Position numbers and translations under genes: made by a program. From Photobacterium aquae (lineage in GTDB: Bacteria > Pseudomonadota > Gammaproteobacteria > Enterobacterales > Vibrionaceae), in NCBI RefSeq assembly GCF_001029445.1, contig NZ_LDOT01000002.1:558001-622000 (forward strand): a stretch of DNA of 64,000 nucleotides, given 5' to 3'. The notes below the pieces were generated by a model, which saw only the letters and a list, made by a program, of their open reading frames with translations, was not told the origin of the DNA and ran no database searches. This document shows, one piece after another, positions 41,171 to 50,568 of this stretch (positions within the stretch are counted from its first letter, which is position 1; each line of letters starts with the position of its first letter).

Positions 41171-41851
41171 TCAATACTTAATTCTATTGGCTTTTATACC
41201 CTTACGTGACCAATGCTCTTCGATAGATTGTGTAAAGTCTGGTCTAACAAGCTTTGCACGTTTAGAAAGCCATTTATCCTCATCTTTTCTAAGGTAAATG
41301 CCTTCAATGTTATTTGCACCATAAGATGAGGGGGTACTAAGAAGACTTTTTAGATCACTAATTGAAAAATGCCCTACAGCAATAGGCCGAACAATTGGTA
41401 TCCCAATAGATGACAAAAGCTCATTCCTTCTCTGTACCGAAAAAAATCGTCCAGAAGAGCGTTCGTAGATATCAAATCCAATAAACCAGTTAGGCAATCT
41501 TTCATACCTGATAGAGTGTTTGGCATAACACCACTCACCAAACAAAATTAGCTCCTTGCCTAACTTAGCTTTTAATTGATTTTCATAAGGTGCAGCCCAC
41601 TTCCACAAATGTTTAAATTGCCCACCCACATCCCTATCTATCCATGCTCCCCTATTCTGCGCAATCAAGTTGCCATCGTTATCAATGGAAAAACCAACAT
41701 TTGCACCATCAACTTTTTCTTCTACGGTCAGTTTCGTTGACACAAATAAATCAGCCTCGTGAGGTGACATAATCTTGTCACCTCGCGCCCCAGAATTACT
41801 TAGCCAATCTATATGAGAAGTATGAGGGAATCGGAAAAATTCTGATATCAT
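41171..41851 (-). CDS. RNA ligase family protein (Rnl2-like)
   Basis: A 226-aa ATP-dependent nucleotidyltransferase of the RNA ligase family. Motif I EKVDGAN with the adenylated Lys at 46; motif III FGEWCYA (about 104-110); motif IIIa GFDIYE (125-130); motif IV IEGIYLRK (182-189); motif V RAKLVRP with Lys200. All five ligase motifs are present, so it should be active. ATG 41851 overlaps the upstream stop as ATGA; an in-frame codon 12 upstream is unlikely. Last gene of the hsd-ATPase-PIN-ligase block. Substrate unknown. Confidence 0.88.
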   Translation of the reverse strand: MISEFFRFPHTSHIDWLSNSGARGDKIMSPHEADLFVSTKLTVEEKVDGANVGFSIDNDGNLIAQNRGAWIDRDVGGQFKHLWKWAAPYENQLKAKLGKELILFGEWCYAKHSIRYERLPNWFIGFDIYERSSGRFFSVQRRNELLSSIGIPIVRPIAVGHFSISDLKSLLSTPSSYGANNIEGIYLRKDEDKWLSKRAKLVRPDFTQSIEEHWSRKGIKANRIKY

Positions 41852-42390
41852 TTCGCTTTCTTCTTTTCCCAGTTCAGCGTGTTCCAATCATGAATAACTT
41901 GGTGAACATGAACGCCTGAAGCTACTAACTCGGTCTCCCAGTCATACCAATCAGTGTCGCAAGCATTAACTATCTTACAATCAGGGGCGTCTTCATTTGC
42001 CTTAATACAAGCTGCGATCATTTTTGTATCAGCTAGGTCATGAACCACCGTTTTTAAAGGCTCGTTCAGAACGGCAACCTTGACTGGGTGAGCAGGATCG
42101 GCATCCCATGCAATATCTACGAAGTCAACTTGATTTCTAGCGAGTTTTTCAAAAAATACACGCTGTCCATAGTCTTGATCCGTCAGTTTGTTTGAATACT
42201 CATTGGGAATTTCCCAATCACCATCAATGACCATTCGCTCTGAACCAGATTCAAATAATGCTAACCACTCAAAGACTTTTTCAGCTTCGAGGGGATCCTC
42301 AACTGGATGGTTTTCTGAACGGAAAGGCGATTCAGGATGCTCTCCACTTGCAACAATGAGCACGTTAGTGTCAATTACATGCCTACTCAT
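41848..42390 (-). CDS. PIN-like domain nuclease
   Basis: A 180-aa protein with PIN features: HVIDTNVLI at the N-terminus (Asp7), a central acid (Glu64 region), HDLADTKMIAA (Asp121) and NACDTDWYDW (Asp145/147). These are the usual metal-binding carboxylates of PIN RNases. Not a VapC by size or context: no antitoxin is adjacent. Both neighbours overlap by 4 bp (ATGA), with the ATPase upstream and the RNA ligase downstream, implying a coupled complex or pathway. RNA cleavage is inferred from fold. Confidence 0.82.
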   Translation of the reverse strand: MSRHVIDTNVLIVASGEHPESPFRSENHPVEDPLEAEKVFEWLALFESGSERMVIDGDWEIPNEYSNKLTDQDYGQRVFFEKLARNQVDFVDIAWDADPAHPVKVAVLNEPLKTVVHDLADTKMIAACIKANEDAPDCKIVNACDTDWYDWETELVASGVHVHQVIHDWNTLNWEKKKAK

Positions 42391-43664
42391 TGGCTAGCTC
42401 TCTCTGCTTTCATTCTTTGCATTGTCTCCTGAGCTTGCTTTCTTACTTCACCAGTAGCATCGCCGAAGAAATTCTTTGGCCATTCATCAATTCGCCCGTA
42501 CTTATCCATCTTCAGCGTTTTTAATACAGCATCAGACTTTTCACGCTCAACAAAATACAACGCACATTGATCTGGCTTAGCTTTTTTGGTAGCAACTAAA
42601 GTCTGCATACGTCTGAATAAGTGTTCGGAATGTGTCTCAACGATAAATTGAACATCACGTTCTAAGCTGACTTCCAAGAACAACTCAGCAAGTAATGACT
42701 GAGCCAAAGGATGCAAATGGATTTCAGGTTCTTCTAAGATAATCGTCGATTTTTCAGGAGCAAAATATGCCAAAACAAGAACGGGAAGTACTTGCGAGAC
42801 ACCCGTACCTACATCAATTAAGTTTGCCACTACGCCATCTCGATGAACAAGTATGTTGTAATTGCCTGCACCAATATGTTTTACCTCAAGCTTATCGGCG
42901 ATACACATTTTTTGAAGCCATTTTGATACCGCTTCAACTAAGCCATCGCTTTTTTTTCCTGATGTATTACTACTAGCTAACAATGCAAAAACGGCTTCGC
43001 CACCATCAACTCCGATGATTCCAGGTCGAGTTTTATTCCATATATATGTTCTTCGAGGTTTACTTCTGAGAGGACCTAGGTAAGAGATAGCTTCAAGATC
43101 TCTTAATATCGACAAGCTGATGTCTTCGACGTCACTTCCACTTGGCCCTATATTATAAATTGCCTCTTTAGAGAACGACACTCCACGTTCAGGCGAATAC
43201 TCTCTGCTCTTCAGGCTAGTTCGAGTCTCGTTTGGCAAATAAATATTAAATGCACCTTTATCAGAACGCTGAGCTCTGAACCAATTTTCACCATCTTTAC
43301 TGAGTTGGAGTTGATCGATTACCGGACTTTTTTTGGAATCCTGAGCATAATCAATTTTAAGAAAGCTGCTACCCTGTCTTCCGTCAACATCCATTTCAAT
43401 AGATATTTTCCGGTTTTCAGGATCTTTCGTTAATAAATCTTCAAACGACCCCATGTCTACATAGTCATTTGCTTCGTCTCCCCCCAAATTTAAGTGAATC
43501 GTTCTATCAGGAGATGTCGCGGTCTGTTTCATTAACAGCAGGCTTTGTAAGAGGCTAGATTTCCCTGTTGAGTTTTCACCAAGCAGCAACGTTACCGGAG
43601 AAAAATGAACATCACCTGAATTTCTCCATGCCTTAAAATTTTCCAGTTTTATTCTTTTAAACAT
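42387..43664 (-). CDS. AAA ATPase (ABC/OLD-like, DUF3696 type)
   Basis: A 425-aa SMC/ABC-like ATPase. Start MFKRIKLENFKAW, Walker A GENSTGKSSLLQS (about 29-41), signature region GTGVSQVLPVLV, Walker B TIILEEPEIHLHP, H-loop/switch VETHSEHLFRR, and a short C-terminal tail of the DUF3696 kind. No Toprim domain as in OLD nucleases, so any nuclease function is likely supplied by the adjacent PIN protein. It starts 15 bp after hsdS. Confidence 0.88.
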   Translation of the reverse strand: MFKRIKLENFKAWRNSGDVHFSPVTLLLGENSTGKSSLLQSLLLMKQTATSPDRTIHLNLGGDEANDYVDMGSFEDLLTKDPENRKISIEMDVDGRQGSSFLKIDYAQDSKKSPVIDQLQLSKDGENWFRAQRSDKGAFNIYLPNETRTSLKSREYSPERGVSFSKEAIYNIGPSGSDVEDISLSILRDLEAISYLGPLRSKPRRTYIWNKTRPGIIGVDGGEAVFALLASSNTSGKKSDGLVEAVSKWLQKMCIADKLEVKHIGAGNYNILVHRDGVVANLIDVGTGVSQVLPVLVLAYFAPEKSTIILEEPEIHLHPLAQSLLAELFLEVSLERDVQFIVETHSEHLFRRMQTLVATKKAKPDQCALYFVEREKSDAVLKTLKMDKYGRIDEWPKNFFGDATGEVRKQAQETMQRMKAERASQ

Positions 43665-43679
43665 ACCTATTACCCTGAT

Positions 43680-45431
43680 CTATAGTGCATTTAGAACAAT
43701 AGCATCAGCAAACTGAAACTGGGTTTGCTGACATACAGCAATACGTTCCTGTAACAATTTACACATATCCATAAGCTCTTGTACTTTCATAGTTATTCTT
43801 TGCTTTTCACCGTTTGGTGGGACTGCAATTAAACAGGAGCGTAACTGCGTCTTGTTTATCGAAGCTAGATTCGTTGTCTGTTTGCTAGAGCCTGCAAAAT
43901 AGTCTCTAGCAAAAGGTCCATTAAGGTACATTCCCAACCAAATCTCACTTTGCTCGCTCAGGTATGGTCTTGCTTTAAATACATGGTTTTGGTGAGCCAT
44001 ATAAGGCGCTTCAGTACGCCAAATAGCTGTTCGCCCAACTTTATCCCAATCGCCGCCTTCCGTAATTAATAAGTCGCCAGCTTCGACAGCATATTTTTCC
44101 AATTCATCTACCGGGAGATCGATTTCTTTGACGTTTTGAAGATTCAAATAACCACGTTGAACGTTTGCAACACTTAAATATGGGATAGTCTTTAGTTCCC
44201 GACCTGCGAGTTTCCTTCCCTTAGTGATACCACTATGAATCTCTACAACATCTTCAAACCGACACCACTCCCACCCATTCGGCAGTTCAAACGGCTTTTC
44301 ATCCTCAGCAATTGGCGGCAGGGCTTTTTGCTTTTTGATTTTCTTCTCTTTCACCAACTGTGCTTTTTCTTCCGCGATGCGCTCAAGCAGCTTTGCCGCT
44401 GGCTCATCATTCGGGTCTTGCGACACCAGCTTACCCATCACCGCCAGTTGCAGGATGGTTTGTTTTAGCTGATCGATGCTTTGCTCTGTGGTGAACAAAG
44501 TGTCAAAGTGTTCACTAATACGTGCCCAGTTTGCCATCAGTTCGGTTGCATCTTGGCTGTTGGTGAGCGTTGCCAGCAGGGTTTCTACCAATACCTGATG
44601 GGCACCAAGGCTGGCTTCGGTCTGTTGCTCCAACTGGTCACACAGGGCCATCAGTTCGTCAATCTTGGCGACTATGCGGTGTTGTTCTTGCTTTGGAGGT
44701 AATGCAATAACAAAATCGTATATTAGTTCTTTTCGAACTCCCGATTGACCAGCTGTACGCTCTGACTCGCTCGTCACAAGCTTTTGAATAAATGGCTCAC
44801 TTAACAACCAAAACAAATAATCATTGTGGATCGAATCACCAACTAATTCAGCTTTCATCAGTGCTACATTATATGTTCCAGATAACCCTCTAAGTATTTG
44901 GAATACCGGAGGTCCATAACGACCAATCATAATATCGGTTTCGACAAAAGGACGATTAGCAAACTCTTGTGGTACATATGTTAGGTTGGTGTCACTTTTA
45001 AAGTCACGAATTTGAACTAGGCGAACATATCCTTCTCGATGCTCATATACAAATTTTGATTTTGGAGGCTGACTTCCCCCCGTAACCTCAATAGTTTTGC
45101 CCAACCTAGTCCATTCCCACCCGCAAGGAAGAACAAATCTCTTCTCGTTTTCAGAAATTCTCCTGTTTAAGTCAAGAATTTTGCCCTTACCTAATTTCAA
45201 TAGACCTCTTTGTGTGATTTCTTCATGATTAAGTAATTCACATGCGGGCTCATCACTCGGATCTTGCGGCACCAATTTCCCACGCACCGCCAGTTCCAAA
45301 ATCAGCTCACGCAATTTCTTAATGCCGTATAGCTCGCGCTTCTTGCCACTACCACGACCTGAAGATGATTTCGCCTGCACTGCCGAAGTCCAGATATCGA
45401 TATGGTCGGTGATCAGTTTTTCTGCAGACAT
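43680..45431 (-). CDS. hsdS: Type I restriction specificity subunit HsdS
   Basis: A 583-aa DNA-recognition subunit with two target-recognition domains separated by conserved helical repeats: KLRELILELAVRGKLVPQDPSDEPACELL near residue 35 and QLKQTILQLAVMGKLVSQDPNDEPAAKLL near 315. Motif LPPKQEQHRIVAKIDELMALCDQLE ends the first half. Nucleotide texture changes inside the target-recognition regions, usual for exchange hot spots. Overlaps hsdM by 1 bp (TAATG). Sequence recognised is unknown. Confidence 0.93.
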   Translation of the reverse strand: MSAEKLITDHIDIWTSAVQAKSSSGRGSGKKRELYGIKKLRELILELAVRGKLVPQDPSDEPACELLNHEEITQRGLLKLGKGKILDLNRRISENEKRFVLPCGWEWTRLGKTIEVTGGSQPPKSKFVYEHREGYVRLVQIRDFKSDTNLTYVPQEFANRPFVETDIMIGRYGPPVFQILRGLSGTYNVALMKAELVGDSIHNDYLFWLLSEPFIQKLVTSESERTAGQSGVRKELIYDFVIALPPKQEQHRIVAKIDELMALCDQLEQQTEASLGAHQVLVETLLATLTNSQDATELMANWARISEHFDTLFTTEQSIDQLKQTILQLAVMGKLVSQDPNDEPAAKLLERIAEEKAQLVKEKKIKKQKALPPIAEDEKPFELPNGWEWCRFEDVVEIHSGITKGRKLAGRELKTIPYLSVANVQRGYLNLQNVKEIDLPVDELEKYAVEAGDLLITEGGDWDKVGRTAIWRTEAPYMAHQNHVFKARPYLSEQSEIWLGMYLNGPFARDYFAGSSKQTTNLASINKTQLRSCLIAVPPNGEKQRITMKVQELMDMCKLLQERIAVCQQTQFQFADAIVLNAL

Positions 45432-46933
45432 TACTTCACCTCATCCGCAGCTTGAGCTGATGAGACTCTTTGTGATGAAGACAAGGCATTCCCCAGAATG
45501 TCTTTCAGTTGGTTACGCAGTTCGGTGATTTCCTGCTGTTGCGTCTGGTAGTTTGCTAGCAGTTCATCTGGGTCATGGCTGACCACTTCGCCTTGATACG
45601 GATTTTTGATATCGAGGTTGAAGTTACGGGCGATGATCTCATCAATCGAGACTTTCCACGCGTGGTTGTTTTCTACGCGGCTGGCAAAACCGTCTGCCTC
45701 AACACCCCACCAGTCGATTTCTGCCTGAAACTCTTCAAACTTCATCGGTTTGGTTTTGCTGTAGTTCTTTACGCCCTCTGGGTATGGGTGCTCGTAGAAC
45801 CATACTTCTTTAGTTGGTTTGCCTTTGGTGAAGAACAGAATGTTGGTCTTAATGCCCGTGTACGGGTTAAACACGCCGTTTGGCAGGCGCATAATGGTGT
45901 GCAGGTTACATTCTTCGGTCAGCAGCTTTTTGATTTTGGTTTTTACGCCTTCACCAAATAAAGTGCCATCCGGCAATACCACACCCGCACGACCATTGGC
46001 AGGGTCTAACACCTCAATAATCAATTGCAGGAACAAATCTGCCGTTTCACGGGTTTGCATTTCCGCTGGGAAGTTCTTTTCGATGCCGTCTTCTTCGGTG
46101 CCACCAAACGGTGGGTTGGTGGCAATCACGTTAATGTTGCTGTCCCAGCTTGAAAGCGGCTTGTTTAGCGTGTTGCCGTGTTTGATCTGTACGGGTACTT
46201 CAATGCCGTGCAGCATCATATTAGTAATACACAGCAAGTGAGGTAGTTGTTTCTTTTCAACGCCATGGATCTGCTTTTGCAGCGTTTGGTGATCGGCGGC
46301 TGTTTTCACATAGTTGTCTTTTACATGGTCAAATGAACATGCCAGGAAGCCGCCTGTACCCGTTGCTGGGTCCATAATGGCTTCGCCCAGTTTCGGATCT
46401 AAACGGTTAACAATAAAACGCGTAACCGCACGAGGAGTGTAGAACTCACCTGCGTTACCAGCACTTTGCAGGTCTTTCAGGATTTGCTCGTAAATATCAC
46501 CGAACAGGTGACGCTCTGAAGAATCCGTGAAGTCGATTTCATTGAGTTTGTTGATCACTTGGCGCAGCAGTGTGCCGTTTTTCATGTAGTTGAACGCATC
46601 GCTAAACGCTTCTTTCACCACATGACCACGCGGGTTGAGATCAACGGGCGCGGTGAGGTTTTTCAGTTTGAAAAACAGATCGTCGTTTACAAACTCAAGC
46701 AGCGCATCACCAGTAATGCCTTCGGCATCCTGTGCCCAGTTACGCCACAGGTATTTTTCAGGGATCGGCGTTTTGTAATCGTCCAGCTCCAGCTCTAATT
46801 CTTCTTCCTGTGCATCAAACACTTTAAGGAACAACAACCAAGACATTTGCCCCAAGCGCTGGGCGTCGCCGTCAACACCCGCGTCTTTACGCATAATATC
46901 TTGAATAGATTTGATTACTGAGCTGATAGACAT
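45431..46933 (-). CDS. hsdM: Type I DNA methyltransferase HsdM
   Basis: A 500-aa adenine N6-methyltransferase. SAM motif DPATGTGGFL, catalytic NPPFGG, and N-terminal helical domain (ISSVIKSIQDIMRKDAGVDGDAQRLGQMSWLLFLKVFD). With HsdS it forms the modification enzyme; with HsdR the restriction complex. It lies downstream of hsdR with a 115-bp gap that may hold a separate promoter, letting methylation precede restriction. Confidence 0.95.
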   Translation of the reverse strand: MSISSVIKSIQDIMRKDAGVDGDAQRLGQMSWLLFLKVFDAQEEELELELDDYKTPIPEKYLWRNWAQDAEGITGDALLEFVNDDLFFKLKNLTAPVDLNPRGHVVKEAFSDAFNYMKNGTLLRQVINKLNEIDFTDSSERHLFGDIYEQILKDLQSAGNAGEFYTPRAVTRFIVNRLDPKLGEAIMDPATGTGGFLACSFDHVKDNYVKTAADHQTLQKQIHGVEKKQLPHLLCITNMMLHGIEVPVQIKHGNTLNKPLSSWDSNINVIATNPPFGGTEEDGIEKNFPAEMQTRETADLFLQLIIEVLDPANGRAGVVLPDGTLFGEGVKTKIKKLLTEECNLHTIMRLPNGVFNPYTGIKTNILFFTKGKPTKEVWFYEHPYPEGVKNYSKTKPMKFEEFQAEIDWWGVEADGFASRVENNHAWKVSIDEIIARNFNLDIKNPYQGEVVSHDPDELLANYQTQQQEITELRNQLKDILGNALSSSQRVSSAQAADEVK

Positions 46934-47048
46934 AATTTACTGCTTTTCTTTACGAAGATAAGGGGGAATTATAACGGATTTTAAGCGTTAATCGTTCAGC
47001 GATTAACGGAAAGAATAGGCTGATAGCATGTACCAGCCTGTTTCATTG

Positions 47049-49490
47049 TTATGCCACTTGGTAGATAGCCGCTTCCAGTTCGTTAACCGCTTTCAAGTAA
47101 GCATTTTTATCACCAAAGCCTTTTTTGATGATCTCTAATGGTCGGCCAAGTTCATTGAACGGTGCGACTTTCAGCACCGTCAGGTTTTCAATTTCACTTA
47201 CACCTTCATCGGCATATTTTTCCAACAAGTTACTCAATACCGCTTGTGCGACATCGCCGTACTTGGTGAAGTAATTGCGCTTTTTAACATTCTCCGCACG
47301 CTCTTTACGCGTTAAGGGCGGTTGGTCATACACCACATGGCAGATCATATCGAAGGGATCCATCTCCTTGCCAATTTCCTGCTCCAATGCTTCCCAAATA
47401 ATGCCCTGCTCGGCAAGCTCATCAATAATGGCTTGCTTACGATCCGCATCGTTCCATTTGCGTGTGAAATCATCCATTGAGGTAAACTGCTTCGCCATCG
47501 CCTTACGGGTGTAATCTTTGAAAGACTCCGTCACCAACTTACCGTCACTGTCATAATACTGAACACGTTCCGCTACTTTGGTCACCGTTACACCAGAGAC
47601 ATGAAATTTCTTCACTTCTTTCTGAATCGGCTCATCGCCACCTGATGGTGGGACGGTATCGCCACCACTTGGAGGCGGCGGCGGTGGTGGAGTGACAATT
47701 GTTGTAGAATCGATATCATCATCGCCAAAGGGTGAGTCACCCTCATTGCCGTCACCACCATCCACAATTTCATCCATCTCATCAGAATTTTCAAAATCTT
47801 CAGGCTTGGTTTCTTTTACTTGCTCTGGCACACCATCAAAGCGTTCATCTGCAAATAGCTCTGTTGCTTTTTTAAAATCAAGGATAGAAAACCATAGCTT
47901 GTCAAAACGATCATCAATTCGAGTACCACGGCCAATCACCTGCTTGAATTTGGTCATGGATTTGATAGTCGAATCCAACACAATCAGCTTACAGGTTTTC
48001 GCATCGACTCCCGTTGTCATTAGCTCAGACGTGGTCGCAATAACGGGGTATGCTTTTTTCGGGTTGATGAAGTTATCAAGCTGCGCTTTACCTATTTCAT
48101 CATCACCCGTGATTTTCATTACGTACTTGTCGTTCTTCTTCACCTGCTCTGGATTGAGATTAACCAGTGCGCGACGCATACGCTCGGCATGATCAATGTC
48201 GTTACAGAACACGATGGTTTTCGCCATCGGGTCGGTACGCTGGAGATAATTCGTGATCGTCTTCGCCACAAGCTCGGTACGCTCATCAATCACCATAGTG
48301 CGGTCGAAATCTTTTTGGTTATAAATCCGGTCGGTAATCACTTCACCGTTTTTATCTTTCTGATCTTTTGTTGGTCGCCAGCCTTGCAGATCCACATCTA
48401 AATCGACACGTACCACTTTGTAAGGCGCAAGAAAGCCGTCTTCAATGCCTTGCTTCAACGTATAGGTATAAACAGGCTCTTTGAAGTATTCGATATTTGA
48501 AACAATGTCAGTTTCTTTAGGGGTAGCGGTTAAACCAACCTGCGTCGCGGAATCAAAGTATTCAAGGATTTCTCGCCAAGCACTGTCTTCAGACGCACTA
48601 CCACGGTGACATTCATCTACAACAATCAAATCAAAGAAGTCAGGGCTGACATTTTTGAAAATTTTCTTGTCTTCCTCCTGCCCCGTCATCGCCTGATAAA
48701 GACCAAGATGAATTTCAAAAGCAGGATCAATCGTACGATTACCAATTTTGGTCATCGCAGTGCCAAAGGGCTGAAAGTCATTATTTTTGGTCTGATCAAC
48801 AAGGATGTTTCTGTCCGCTAAAAACAAGATGCGCTTCTTCGCGCCAGACTTCCACAAACGCCAAATAATTTGAAATGCGGTATACGTTTTACCCGTACCC
48901 GTCGCCATAACCAACAGCACACGATTTTGCCCCGCAGATACGGCCTCAATGGTTTTATTAATCGCATTAAGTTGGTAATAACGCGGTGACTTACCACTGC
49001 CATCATCGTAGTAATCTTGAGAGATCACAGGCAGCTGCGCATCGCTATAGCCTTTCCAACGACAATATTTCTGCCAAAGTGCCTGTGGCGATGGAAAATC
49101 CTCTAAGCGGATCTCTGTTTCCACCTGGCTTGGGGGCGTTTTGTCGTGAAAAACGTACCCATCACCGTTGGTTGCAAACACAAAGGGCACATCCAGTAAT
49201 GATGCATAATCGAGTCCTTGCTGCATGCCTTTGCCCACTTCATGCTTGTTCGCTTTCGCTTCAACGACGGCAAGCGGCATACTCGGCTTATGATAAAGGA
49301 CGATATCAGCAGATTTCACTTTCTTTCGTGCCGCAATCTGACCACGAACTACTACCTTACCATCACGAAGTTTCACTTCCTGACGGATCTGATTCATACG
49401 GTCCCAGCCTGCACTTTCAATGCTAGGAAGGATAAATTTGCTGATAATATCGGCTTCGGTAAGCTGGGATTTATTAATGCTCGAGGTCAT
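47049..49490 (-). CDS. hsdR: Type I restriction endonuclease/translocase HsdR
   Basis: An 813-aa ATP-dependent DNA translocase/nuclease of the EcoEI-like subgroup. Nuclease motif [16 protein letters not shown] (about 75-90), Walker [18 protein letters not shown] box [18 protein letters not shown], and [11 protein letters not shown] Pro/Gly linker ([10 protein letters not shown]...PPSGGDEP) separates the motor from the C-terminal domain. Length is normal for this subgroup. First of the hsd-ATPase-PIN-ligase cargo genes. Confidence 0.95.
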   Translation of the reverse strand: MTSSINKSQLTEADIISKFILPSIESAGWDRMNQIRQEVKLRDGKVVVRGQIAARKKVKSADIVLYHKPSMPLAVVEAKANKHEVGKGMQQGLDYASLLDVPFVFATNGDGYVFHDKTPPSQVETEIRLEDFPSPQALWQKYCRWKGYSDAQLPVISQDYYDDGSGKSPRYYQLNAINKTIEAVSAGQNRVLLVMATGTGKTYTAFQIIWRLWKSGAKKRILFLADRNILVDQTKNNDFQPFGTAMTKIGNRTIDPAFEIHLGLYQAMTGQEEDKKIFKNVSPDFFDLIVVDECHRGSASEDSAWREILEYFDSATQVGLTATPKETDIVSNIEYFKEPVYTYTLKQGIEDGFLAPYKVVRVDLDVDLQGWRPTKDQKDKNGEVITDRIYNQKDFDRTMVIDERTELVAKTITNYLQRTDPMAKTIVFCNDIDHAERMRRALVNLNPEQVKKNDKYVMKITGDDEIGKAQLDNFINPKKAYPVIATTSELMTTGVDAKTCKLIVLDSTIKSMTKFKQVIGRGTRIDDRFDKLWFSILDFKKATELFADERFDGVPEQVKETKPEDFENSDEMDEIVDGGDGNEGDSPFGDDDIDSTTIVTPPPPPPPSGGDTVPPSGGDEPIQKEVKKFHVSGVTVTKVAERVQYYDSDGKLVTESFKDYTRKAMAKQFTSMDDFTRKWNDADRKQAIIDELAEQGIIWEALEQEIGKEMDPFDMICHVVYDQPPLTRKERAENVKKRNYFTKYGDVAQAVLSNLLEKYADEGVSEIENLTVLKVAPFNELGRPLEIIKKGFGDKNAYLKAVNELEAAIYQVA

Positions 49491-49625
49491 AATGCTAGCT
49501 GTGCAACAAGTTGGATTTCGGCATTATATCTGACTTTACGCTTTAGGAAACATCATGCGTAATCGTTCCGTATGCTCGTTGCACATACTGCATAAAATAC
49601 GTGAACAAAGTATCATTATCTCCAC

Positions 49626-50159
49626 CTACTGCGGCAATGCACTCAATTTACTCAACGCATTAATTCTGCCCAGTAATTCAGCTGAATAGTCTTTCGATTT
49701 TTCATACAACGGTTCGACCAAAGCTGATTGTTCAGGAAAGGTTGTTAATACACGTTTATAGACATCCACCTCGCCCAACACGATACGAAGCTCTGCTTCA
49801 AACTGCGCTTTTTCTCTGGATACATGGCTAATAAACGGATTGTATTCACTATTTTTCAACTGAGCATGCGCCAATGATAACTGAGTTCTTTTCGCTGCCA
49901 CGAATTGTAATGCCCTAAATGCATCTGTCTTGAAATACCGCGTCTCCCGTGTCACTTCATCACGCCTTTTTTCCAAAAAACCGCAAGCAAGCAACTTGTA
50001 GAGTTGGCGGTATAGAAGCTTTCGTAATTCTTCTCTATCAAACAGCATGTATGTATCTGGTAGTAGTGTATTTCTTATCTCCAAGACAGAAAAGCCATCC
50101 ATTTCTTTCTCTATCAACGCTTTATATAACCATTTATTCAGTGGTATTTGTCGGTTCAT
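49626..50159 (-). CDS. Hypothetical protein with winged-helix-like N-terminus
   Basis: A 177-aa protein not assigned to a family. Residues about 1-85 (LNKWLYKALIEKEMDGFSVLEIRNTLLP...LYRQLYKLLACGFLEKRRDEVTRETRYF) look like a winged-helix fold; the rest is helical and charged (about 100-165). Divergent from xre, sharing both operators, so probably Xre-controlled. Co-directional with hsdR, 135 bp downstream. It may regulate the hsd genes or the element itself. Confidence 0.7.
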   Translation of the reverse strand: MNRQIPLNKWLYKALIEKEMDGFSVLEIRNTLLPDTYMLFDREELRKLLYRQLYKLLACGFLEKRRDEVTRETRYFKTDAFRALQFVAAKRTQLSLAHAQLKNSEYNPFISHVSREKAQFEAELRIVLGEVDVYKRVLTTFPEQSALVEPLYEKSKDYSAELLGRINALSKLSALPQ

Positions 50160-50181
50160 CGTAGATATTACACACAAAAAA

Positions 50182-50198
50182 ACTTAGGATTGCTAAGT
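50182..50198. promoter_or_regulatory. Xre operator 1
   Basis: Palindrome ACTTAGGATTGCTAAGT, perfect 6-bp half sites with a 5-bp centre, 22 bp upstream of the 49,626-50,159 gene. Confidence 0.75.
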
Positions 50199-50215
50199 AT
50201 ACAAAAATCAGTAAA

Positions 50216-50232
50216 ACTTAGACAATCTAAGT
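50216..50232. promoter_or_regulatory. Xre operator 2
   Basis: Palindrome ACTTAGACAATCTAAGT, same half sites as operator 1, centres 34 bp apart (about three helical turns), ending 27 bp before the xre start codon. Confidence 0.75.
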
Positions 50233-50259
50233 CGAAATAGGTCAACCAGATATGACTCA

Positions 50260-50568
50260 GTGCAAAAAGACAACCCAATCCCTACGAGGCTCAAAGAAGC
50301 CCGCAAAAAAGCCGGAATTACCCAGAAAGAACTGGGTATAAGAATTGGCATGGAACCGAGTTCTGCAAGTGGGCGGATGAACCACTACGAGAAAGGACGA
50401 CATACGCCAGACATTGGCACGCTGCGCCGCATGGCTGATGAACTTAATGTGCCTTTGAACTACTTTTTCTGTGAGAATGAGCTGAGTGCTACACTGGCGT
50501 GTATCATTGACAAGATGAGTGATGAAGAGAAGGCCGCGTTGCTGGCGTCTTTGAGCACTCAGGCTTAA
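50260..50568 (+). CDS. Xre-family transcriptional regulator of the transposon
   Basis: A 102-aa lambda-repressor-like DNA-binding protein. HTH about residues 8-62 (LKEARKKAGITQKELGIRIGMEPSSASGRMNHYEKGRHTPDIGTLRRMADELNVPLNYFF), then a short C-terminal helix likely for dimerisation. GTG start at 50260 gives the right N-terminus; the nearby ATG at 50252 is out of frame. Convergent with tnsC, stop codons overlapping. Xre genes at this place in I-F3 elements are known to repress element functions; the palindromes found here indicate its sites. Confidence 0.88.
   Translation: MQKDNPIPTRLKEARKKAGITQKELGIRIGMEPSSASGRMNHYEKGRHTPDIGTLRRMADELNVPLNYFFCENELSATLACIIDKMSDEEKAALLASLSTQA

Noticed and set aside
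44235..44468. Plus-strand frames within hsdS, hsdM and hsdR
   Set aside because: Shadows of well-supported minus-strand genes.
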